64,000 nt of DNA from Gadus chalcogrammus (Eukaryota > Chordata > Actinopteri > Gadiformes > Gadidae): positions 24,520,686-24,584,685 of the forward strand of contig NC_079422.1 in the NCBI RefSeq assembly GCF_026213295.1, written 5' to 3'. Made by a program: the position numbers and the translations under genes. Below the pieces are notes generated by a model. It had not been told where the DNA came from. It made no database searches and was given only the letters and a program-made list of their open reading frames with translations. This document shows, one piece after another, positions 33,586 through 64,000 of this stretch. The first letter of the stretch is position 1. Each line of letters opens with the position of its first letter.

Positions 33586-34086
33586 TGCAGGGCCTTCCCC
33601 ACCCCCCCCCCCCCCGCCGTCCCAGTGTCTCTGATCATACACCGTCTGTCATCTAGCTGCCAGCTAGGTCTCGTATCTAGTGTGCAAGCTTGCATGGATG
33701 TCTCTTCTGGTTGTCATTTAGAAGCACCGATATCACCTCCTGGGACACGATGTAAATAGACAGTGTGTGTCACTGTCACTCTGTATAATGCCAGTTATGC
33801 TTGGTTGTTTTTTTGGGGGGGGGGGGGGGCGGGGCTGGGTTATTTTTTTTAACTTAAAATATATGCAATGTGATTGTTTGAATTGGAATATGGTTTAGGT
33901 CCGGTTGGTAGAGTTTCGATTCCATTCAGTTACCCAAAACATGTGCATCCCTTTAGGAAACGAGGGCTGAGCGGAATATTTTTGCTGCGTTTCTTCATGA
34001 TGGATGTATAAGAACAAAAAACTGAAGTTGTGTTTAGTTTGTCAAATAAGAGACTGGAACCATTATGTAATACTTTCTGATCTTCA

Positions 34087-34092
34087 AATAAA
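34087..34092 (+). terminator. rsrc2: RSRC2 polyadenylation signal
   Basis: AATAAA lies 502 bp after the RSRC2 stop and is followed by a GT-rich stretch (TTTGTGTTCACAGGGG), as expected for a poly(A) site. Confidence 0.65.
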
Positions 34093-34397
34093 TCCTTTGT
34101 GTTCACAGGGGTATTTTCATTTGTTGAACTGAGGTAATGATGCATCACACAGCAGGAATTCTGTTAGAATTGATTTATATTTAAGTTTTTTGCAATTTGC
34201 AGAGCATGTATATGGGACCGCCAGAACAGTCTATAATTTAAATCCATAAAGGGACCAGACACTTTATATCTAAAAAGTCACTCATAAACCAATATATTTT
34301 CATTCTTGGTGCTGAAATGACTAAACCATCGATTAGTAAAGATGCTTATAAGTTAAAAGACTCAGACACAAACATGAGTTTATACAGTCATGAACCT

Positions 34398-34403
34398 TTT
34401 AAT
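34398..34403 (-). terminator. Possible poly(A) signal of the unidentified gene
   Basis: On the minus strand this reads ATTAAA, the commonest variant signal, about 40 bp past the stop codon at 34442. It places the end of this gene about 300 bp from the RSRC2 poly(A) site, tail to tail. Confidence 0.35.
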
Positions 34404-34441
34404 AAACCCAGCATTACTTCCTGTTCCAACAGTTCAGTCCT

Positions 34442-36183
34442 TCATCTACATATAAGGCTGGAGTAAAGCACGTGCGCTGCACCGGTTATGAGGTTGTGGT
34501 TTGCGAACTCAAGGATGAGGAGCAGGATGGGATACTCGCTGTGCCTCTTCGCCTGGTGGGCCTCGTCGCTCAGACCCATCCAGTGGAGCATCAGCGTCTG
34601 CATGGCCTCTGGGAAGAGCTCTGTGGCCAGCTGATCTGCAGGCGGCAGGTCGGTGATGCGCTCGATATGCTCCACTTTAAAGCTCTCCACCTTTTGGCTG
34701 ATGCAGCTGTTGGCCCCGTGAAACCGCTGGCCGAGCCAGCACGCTACAGAGTTAAGTAAATGGCTGGAATACACAGAACCCCCACACACTGTTCCTAGCA
34801 GCGTTAGCACAGCCTGTGTTAGATGTTTTTCCTCCAGGTTCCCATCTAAACACCCGTCAATGCTGTCCAGGAGTAACAAAGCAGTCTTGAACTTCTGAGT
34901 GCAGTCGGCATTGTCTTCAGAACATCGTTTTTTCTCCAAGCTCTGTAGTCTCAATTTGAGGGAGGACAACGTGGTCTGGATGGATTTTAGCTGCGTCTCG
35001 AAGCTCTGCTCCTCTAAGGAACAGTAATTATGATCTGCTGAGGTATCGCCAGAGGAACCTGGGTCCGTTTGACTGGCATCCGCCGATTCTTCAACAACCA
35101 GACTCTGGTGGGGATTTAAAGATTCCTTATTGGGTTCTTCACCCATTTCAGGGATGCTATCGCCCACTTCAGAGTCAAGCCGGATACTGATGTTGTAATT
35201 CAATTCCAAAGGACTGTCATTTATCTGGGTTTTCCAGACATCCTAAAATAAATGGTCAACAAGAATAGTTAATAATAATTGTGATTAATGGTTACAGAGT
35301 AGATCAAAGTGGAACTCCATATAATGTACCTGTAACTTATCCATCACACTGAGCTGTTCTTGCTTACTATATAATTCAAAAGCTACTCGAAAGAGGCCTT
35401 GAATGCTGTAGAACCAGAGGCTGTTGGTGGTGGTCGGGACTCTCAGTCCATCAAACCTGAATGCTTCCAAACAGAAAACAAGAAAGAAAACATTTGTTCA
35501 TCAGGGAGTTAAACATCTTGGCTATCACGTCTACCAATGCATCATCAAATGCAACCAATTGAGCCTAATAACCATTTAAAAAAGTATGCAATGCACCCTG
35601 CAGCGTTTCTATCACCTGGTGAAAAGGTCAGTTTTGTGGCATAACCTTTCTTTGCAAACTTGGCGTGGTATCTGGGGTGATTCTCCACGCGGATGTCTGT
35701 GTTTGAGAAGATATCTGCACCCAAGTAGAGAGGAACCAATGCACTCTAAAAAGGATATCACAGAGGAAATAAATAATTGGTGGTACAATTTCGAGTACGC
35801 CAATTAAATGTAGTTATAATGTGCCAGTATGATTTAATAACAACCTAGGTGATGGATTACAGTTTTTGATAAAGCAGGTACATTCAAATGCGGATAGAGT
35901 ATGACATGATATGGGGATAACAACAGGGATAACTTCCCAGATATTTGAGTTGTCTCGTTGTTCATATCTGACGTCCATGTTTGACCTGATGATACTGCAT
36001 TTCGATTCGTGGTGTCATGGTCATTCATTAATTACTCATGTATTTATACCACTCATCACTCACCTTCTTCGGACAACGTGTGAGCCGAAAAGATGTTGGA
36101 TTTGCAAAGTAAATAAAGCGAATTTTCCTTGGGCCCACATCAAATTGTGGAAACGTTAACGGTGTGATAGACCAAGTGGACAT
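34442..36183 (-). CDS. Unidentified four-exon protein gene (394 aa)
   Basis: I do not recognise this protein. Exons: 36183-36064 (starts MSTWSITPLTFPQFD), 35745-35616, 35463-35330, 35242-34442 (stop). All junctions are GT-AG in compatible phase, giving 394 residues. The last exon alone is open for 267 codons. The first 150 residues look beta-rich with conserved-looking aromatic stretches (PRKIRFIYFANPTSFRL; NSLWFYSIQGLFRVAFELYS). The middle (about 165-215) is acidic, serine-rich and probably disordered. The C-terminal 170 residues look helical and leucine-rich, ending AAHVLYSSLICR. No signal peptide or membrane segment is evident. The gene is divergent from ZCCHC8, sharing a short promoter with an E2F-type site, and convergent with RSRC2. 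I know of no gene at this position in human. Cell-cycle or germline expression is only an inference from the promoter motif. Confidence 0.85.
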
Positions 36184-36532
36184 TGTTTCCGGGTCAATCG
36201 CTTTCAGAGAATAACATAAACTATAACATTGTGTCAATACCCAAAATCAAAAGAATAATGGGATCGGAAACAATCCTGCAACTTGAACTAGTCTCTTCTG
36301 GTGGGGGATGTGGACAGCGTTGCCAGATTGGGCCAGAGCGCCACCGCAACTGTTTTCAGATTTGGCGGGAAATATGGCCCAATCTGGCAACATTGGATGT
36401 GGATGCGTTGACCTGCGTCGCTCCAGCTGCGTTGATTCAAAACCACGTGACATTAGTCTGTCCAACCAACGAGGCCCGTTCCGTGTTTGACCTTTGAAGC
36501 CACGCCCCTCTACACAATACTCAGCAGCAGCG
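36184..36532. promoter_or_regulatory. Bidirectional promoter with E2F-type site in an inverted repeat
   Basis: This 349 bp separates the start codons of the unidentified minus-strand gene and ZCCHC8. It holds TTTGGCGGGAAA at 36361-36372, a textbook E2F/DP consensus. The site lies in the 39 bp loop between perfect 17 bp inverted arms at 36319-36335 (GTTGCCAGATTGGGCCA) and 36375-36391. There is no TATA box near either start. E2F binding and shared control are inferred. Confidence 0.6.
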
Positions 36533-42761
<6,229 letters not shown>

Positions 42762-44030
42762 ATGGCTGCGGTCATGAGATGCACACAGGACTTTGTCTTA
42801 AATGTTTTTAAAGACTTGGGGAAGTGGTGACTCCAATTCAAAGTCAGTTGTTGACATCATTTGTGTAATTTTTTTCTACCAAAAGGAATGTCCATTGTGG
42901 ATAACTGTAATCTGTGTTTGAGTCTCATTAATATTGATATTTCATTAGCCAAGGTTTTTAAATGTAGCTGGTCTCTCAGGTAAGGCCGGTACATATTGCT
43001 TTTGCAGTTTCCTGTCAACGGACAAGGTTTATTGCTACTGCCTTTGTTTTGTCTGATTTGTAAAATCTAAAATGCTCTAGCATTACAAATTATGGAATAT
43101 AGTCTCCATGGAATCGTGCAGGTCAGACGTAACATTTTTCACAATGATATTTTTTAAATGTAACGGTCAATTGTACAAGGCGGAGAAATTAAGATACAAT
43201 TGGTTTTTAAAGTCTATTTTTTCGCTCTGTGTGGTAGCCCACTGGTATGGTGTTTCCACTGGTTACATCCCTCTATTAAATATGTTTGGGCTGCGTATTG
43301 TGTACATTCTCATAAAAGCATTCTGAAAGTTACATTTTTCATTGTCTTTCATTTTAAATCCACTTATTATTAATATTATCATCCAGTAATGATAATACAG
43401 GCCAATAGACCAGCAATTTGATTATTTTAGTGTCTGGTTCATATTTAAACACATGTTTCTAACTGAATAAGTAATCAAGCTGTTAATTTAATTCTGGAAC
43501 GTAAAAGAAAATCGATGTTATTCTGGTGGGAATATCAGTTTAATTATAAAATTTTATTAATTTTTTGATTAATATCTCACGGGAAACCTATTATCCCTGG
43601 TGATTCTATCATATAGGTTATTTTCTATTACTTTTTAACTGACACGTGATCACTGAATAAGTGCCCCAACGATGTTTGTACATAATCAATCCAAATGAAG
43701 GAGAGCTAGTGACGGCTAAACATCTACGGAAGAGAATCAGGGCTACAAGTGTTTTTTGACAGCTGATATAAAATCCGAATACTGGAATTAAAGTCAGAAT
43801 TCTGAGAATAAATCAAACCGTTTAGATGAAATCAGAAGCCTGAGGAAAAAAATCAGGATTCTGAAATTAAAGTCAGAATTCTGAGATTAAAGTCAGACTT
43901 CAGATTTTAACCTCCCAATTCTGAATTTATTCTCACAACTCAAAAAAGGTAAATCCCACGTGGCCCTAACCCTCTCACGTACACATCAACACAAGTTATT
44001 TTGAGAAAGTTGTTGTGAAAGGAGGAAAAG
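42762..44030. other. ZCCHC8 3' UTR and intergenic region
   Basis: The ZCCHC8 3' UTR begins here. No canonical AATAAA is clear in the first 500 bp (ATTAAA occurs near 43275). The simple repeat at 43790 follows, then the CpG-rich CLIP1 promoter. Confidence 0.5.
43790..43950. repeat. GTCAGAATTCTGAGATTAAA-type repeat
   Basis: Imperfect 20-22 bp tandem units of AAAGTCAGAATTCTGAGAT, then an inverted portion (AATTCTGAATTTATTCTCAC). This common vertebrate simple-repeat type lies in the ZCCHC8-CLIP1 intergenic region. Confidence 0.75.
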
Positions 44031-44099
44031 TGTGGGGCGGACTAATCCCTCCTCGGTGAGCGGGTCATCCGCGGCGCGCCTCCCGAGCCGAGGCACTAC

Positions 44100-44231
44100 C
44101 GTCGGCGTCGGGCTGCGCCTGCGTATGTGTCGGATTCTAGCAGTCGTGGACACCTACCTAGCTTGCTAGCTTTGTATATAAATATATATTTTGTACTTGA
44201 CAGACACGTGGATCGGGTCGCTGTGTACAAG
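44100..44231 (+). other. clip1: CLIP1 non-coding first exon and GC-rich promoter edge
   Basis: A GC- and CpG-rich stretch from about 44030 leads to a strong donor (ACAAG|GTAAGC) at 44231/44232. It lies about 4.1 kb before the exon with the CLIP1 start codon, whose acceptor is at 48308. No coding frame is needed. The 5' limit is a guess. Confidence 0.55.
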
Positions 44232-47200
44232 GTAAGCCCGCGGACTCTGAGCCCGTCCAGGTCCCGCTCTGGGGAGTCTCTAGACCCACTCCCTCGGTAG
44301 ACTGCACTAAGTTACAGCTAGCTGGTTAACCCGCGTCAACCCCTCGATACATCGGTTAGCCGGCAGCTCTCCCCCCGCTGTCGGCCGGGCCTCGCCGCTT
44401 ACGCTGGCTAGCCCTTTGCTAGCTACACATAGAACCGTCCTACTTAAGGCGAACTGTCCACGTATCGTACCACAACGTAAGCCGGGCGTTGCGGTACGAT
44501 GGACGGGTCTGATGTGGACATGTGTAGTCCGTTAGTCGACGGGACTCCCGTCCAACTTTACGGGGGTTATGGCTGTGAAACTTGTTGACCCTTTTCTCAA
44601 CTTGAGAGGCAGGGCTCCAACCTGAGCCTATGTGACGTTTGGGATGGGGGGGTTAAGTATTTTCTTACCTAGCAGTACCTAAGGTATTTTTCAGAGAAAC
44701 AACTGGGTTTTGTGTCGTTATGTGAAGGTCTATGGTTGAATACGTGTTCTTCCTGTCTTCACCTCTGCACCTCCACCCGTCCAGATGTGCCACCTCATCG
44801 GGTCGGCTCGGCTCAGGGGGTAGAGCGGGTTGACTGGTAACCTGAAGGTTGCTAGTTCGATCCTCTGCTCCTCCTAGCTGAGTGTCGAGGTGTCCCGGAG
44901 CAAAGCACCTACCCATTACTACTTCTCGCCTTGCATGGTGGACTCTGCCGTTAATATGTAAATGACTGTTACTGAGTCGCTTTAGATAAAAGCATCTGCT
45001 AAATGTAAATGTGATGAGTTGTCGAGCTGTCTCGACACCGTTTCGACGCACCCGGGAATCGAACTAGTCCAGGGACAGATCATGACTGCACAAATACTTG
45101 TCAGTCAGATCTTTGCTGTCACTGCAAATACGTGTGACATCTTGGGTGGGCCGTAACACAATATTTGACTTGATATAATTTTTGTTTTGACTGTAAGACA
45201 CAGACCCCTCCTGAGTCACCGTACAATAAAAATACCTTTTTATTCTATAATCGAGAACAATATTGTTTAAATTGGTGGATGGAGTTTTATCTTTATGTAA
45301 TTTGGAGGAACGATTGCTTACAAACATTTGTTGGTGTATACATCTGTGTCATGTTCCACATTTAAGATGCCTTCCACTGTAGTCTTCGGTAATGCTGTAG
45401 TTGGCCTTCATAATCAATAAAGCAGATGTGTTGTCAGAAAGAAATTACTGGAGCATGTGCTTCCTTTATGTGGACAGTTGCTCGTCACGTAGGAAGTACA
45501 ATGTGTCATTATGGAGGAGGGCAGAATCCAAGCCTTGCAATTCTACATCCTGAAAGGCAAGCAATGAACGGAAATGGCAGAAGTGTGTCGGACAGTGTTT
45601 TTTTGTCAAATATGTTGTATGTGTTTTTTGCGTGTTTTGCAAAGAATCCTAATTTACTATATCGGAGGATAACTCCATTATCGTCCATACATTTCCTTCA
45701 TGTTTGATAGGCTGAACCCCAGTCCTGTTATTGGGCGAGCTTTTAGTTTGTAGATTAACATAAGAAGCCTACAAACTAGCAACACAGCACTTGTCGGCCT
45801 AGGGGCAGAGAAGCGTAAAATCTAGGCAGAGCACTACCCTAATATAACTAACTCACATGTCTCTTATACCGGAGCCAATCATTGACATTGGCGTTTGGCC
45901 CCCTCTCTGGCTCACAGTAGCTGGGGGGTGTCCAGCTAGAGAGTACTGTTACTGCAGTGGGAAATGTCTCCGGTCTGAGAGGATCACTTTCAGATGGCTA
46001 CACTAGCTCTCCAGTCCGTTAGGGTGGAAAGAATTTCTGAGGGGGTAGCTACCATAGTTCAAGGCCAGGAGGTGTTCTTGTTTTCCTCTGTTGACACATT
46101 TCACGCAAATAATGTTATTGCATCCAAGCACAAAGAATGATTTGTATAAAATCTGCCCCCAAGCCTGAATTTGTTTTGAGGAACTGCATGTATGGTTTCA
46201 AGACATGGACTTCCATGTAAACAATGCTCAAGATTGTCTACCTAAAAGCTATAGCCATTCATATGCTTCCTTTTAAGGCCGGTCCTCATTTTGACCTCAG
46301 GGCACAAATCAGGATCATTCAAAGACCCAGCAGGGGAAAGCTAGAGCACTGCTTACAACCTACACCAAGTAGGTCAGTTGCTTAATGACCAGTTGTCGCC
46401 CGCTTCTGAGAAATGTCTTGAACTGACTCCAAGAGGAGGGCGTTATTTAGTTGTTTGATTTTTTTAATGATTTGCTCACCATAGAAGTTAGGTCTGTTCT
46501 AGGTAGGCTTGGGTTTACATTTTTAAAGCCCAGGGTTTGTAGCTGAGAGATGCACACTCAGACACATAATGCTTTGTGTCGGTCAAGGCGTCTGGGAGGG
46601 GGATTTTCCACAGCTTATCCACCTGGCTTCAGCCCACTTCTTAAAGACCACATGAAATCCAATGAGCCTTTATTTGAGCCTTGTTATCTCATAAGCAAAC
46701 AGCAAAATGTAATATTATACACCTTTTCAAAAAACGCCTGCACAAATATCCAAATGTCAGTTGCATGTATATTTTCTTTCACCCCTTAACATCAAATGAT
46801 AAACGCCTTAACTTCCTCTAAAAAACAAGTGAGCGAGCATGCCATTACAACACAAAGTTGTCGTAATACTGTCGGAGGCTTATCTGCATGTACTCACATT
46901 ATTGGCAATCAATCCTGATGGCTGAATCAAATCCCCCTTGACGGTTAGCCCCCCCCCCCTCCTTATTCTCTTATAGCCATGTTTCAGTTGGGTAGCAAGA
47001 CCCATCCTGACAGCTATTTCACGTTAGCTTAAACTACTGGTAAGTACTACCATATAAATGTGTTAGATTGTTTAGCGCCAGATTCCCATGATAAACACAA
47101 GAGTAAGTGAACAAATTTGTGTGCTTTTCGTAAACTCAGAAAGGCACATTCTCTCTCTCCTAATCATTGCTTCTCTTTATTCAGTTTTTATCTGGTAATT

Positions 47201-48308
47201 TTGTTTCCAAGGTCTTAGCTGAGTGATAGGCCACGGTCACCTAACCTTTCCATGTTGTTGGCCGTGATGCAAGACCCCATTGCTATCTTTAGTTTTAAAT
47301 TACAAAAACTCAAGCAATTCAATGTTTTTTCAGTCAATTTATATATTTTTGGATTCTGCATAGTTGGAAATAACAGGAGAATTGAATTTGTAATTCTTTA
47401 TTTCAGCTTATATTTATATTCATGTCATTAATATATGACATCATGCATGCTTACTAACTGCTTCTCGCCCTCCCGTTCTGCGGCTCGGTCATGATGTCAG
47501 CCTGAATTACCATGGGCAGGACTATGCTTTTCAGCACATTTGACTAATCTGTCTCTCTTTGAAGCCAAATCGGCCAAACAGGATTATCTGGTGCTGGAAT
47601 TCTCAAATAATCCCAGTTAAGAAGCAAGCCACCATCCACCTTTTAACTAGCCTGCCTGGTTGATTTTCACAAGCTGCGGTTGCTGAAAAGAGTTGTAAAC
47701 ACCTGTTTTTGTTTTGGGCAAATTTCTGGGAATCACAAAAAATGTGTGAGGAGTTTATGAACTTGCGGAGAACAAGTGTGTATATTGGTCACTATGTGGG
47801 TATTTTTAGAGTTGCCTGTGGACTCTGTCTAGCGCTACAGAGCTTGTTGTCATAACAGAAATGCAATACTCCCCGTGCCAGTACAGCCCTGAAAGTCCAC
47901 ATGACTGAAAGCTGTATCCTGACATTACCAGTGTCCGAATGCCCTCTGAGGCACCTTGAATGATAGTCTCTTTATTCCCTCCCCTGGCCACACATATGTT
48001 GAAACTCTTCTATACTATGATACAGTCTATAAACCCATCAGCATGCTGAACATAAACTGTGTTGAATAACTTGTATGATTAATAATTGTTGTTATTTTCA
48101 AAGAGCAGTTCTGCAGTTCGGTCAATGCCGTCCGACACATAGTTTCTGTGTGTTTTGCTAAACTATTCTCACAAAACTAAAACAAAATCAATTAAGAGAC
48201 AATTGTTTATCTAAATAAATGTATTATACATCTAGTTACAAATTTGAATCAGTTTTTGTTCTCCCATCTGCTGGTTTAACCCGGGTCTTCCCTTGTTGTC
48301 GTTGGCAG
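44232..48308 (+). other. CLIP1 intron 1
   Basis: A 4.1 kb intron between the non-coding and first coding exons. Apart from the SINE at 44800-45015 I recognise nothing in it. Confidence 0.5.
44800..45015 (+). mobile_element. tRNA-derived SINE, different tail
   Basis: Head with GGCTCAGGGGGTAGAGCGGG and GTTGCTAGTTCGATCC, body GTGTCCCGGAGCAAAGCACC, tail AAAGCATCTGCTAAATGTAA. The head matches the SINEs above but the tail is the 13110-type, so it is a chimaeric or sister subfamily. It lies in CLIP1 intron 1. Confidence 0.8.
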
Positions 48309-48354
48309 CGGTTGACGGAAGCGTGTGGGCTGCGCGGGCCACAGAGAGGAGGAC

Positions 48355-64000
<15,646 letters not shown>

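Overview
The window is a piece of vertebrate, almost certainly teleost fish, chromosome. The evidence is spliced genes with GT-AG introns, many tRNA-derived SINEs, hAT- and Harbinger-type DNA transposons, long (GT)n tracts and many minisatellites. Four of its five protein genes match human chromosome 12q24.31 and lie in the same order: KNTC1, RSRC2, ZCCHC8, CLIP1. The very high density of short tandem repeats resembles gadiform (cod-like) genomes, but I cannot name the species.

Layout. About 0.1-27.3 kb holds KNTC1 (Rod, the large subunit of the RZZ spindle-checkpoint complex) on the minus strand. I traced 46 coding exons by reading frame, splice sites and similarity to human KNTC1. The last few hundred codons lie beyond base 1. 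About 28.7-34.1 kb holds RSRC2, an arginine/serine-rich nuclear protein, on the plus strand. A four-exon minus-strand gene of 394 codons (34.4-36.2 kb) that I could not identify follows. It is convergent with RSRC2 and divergent from ZCCHC8, with only 349 bp between the two start codons. About 36.5-42.8 kb holds ZCCHC8, the NEXT-complex scaffold, whose last exon carries an in-frame array of ten 13-residue repeats. From about 44.1 kb to the end is CLIP1 (CLIP-170): a non-coding first exon, both CAP-Gly domains, then coiled coil running off the right edge.

The genes are not a functional operon; this is conserved vertebrate synteny. Two are mitotic or microtubule proteins (KNTC1, CLIP1) and two are nuclear RNA proteins (RSRC2, ZCCHC8).

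The most unusual feature is how tandem repeats sit at splice junctions. At least three minisatellites (37, 40 and 46 bp units) have units that contain the 3' end of the neighbouring coding exon plus its 5' splice site, so each array is a row of near-copies of the real donor. A 54 bp array sits against an acceptor and carries acceptor-like motifs, a (GT)n tract ends 22 bp from an acceptor, and a 1.1 kb GAGT-type array begins a few bases after a donor. A second unusual signal is the 11-mer GTTGCCAGATT, seen four times, always close to the promoters of KNTC1, RSRC2 and the ZCCHC8 bidirectional promoter, in inward-facing pairs. In the ZCCHC8 promoter the pair is a 17 bp inverted repeat around an E2F-type site. 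Several transposons have intact target-site duplications, including two hAT elements nested in one SINE.
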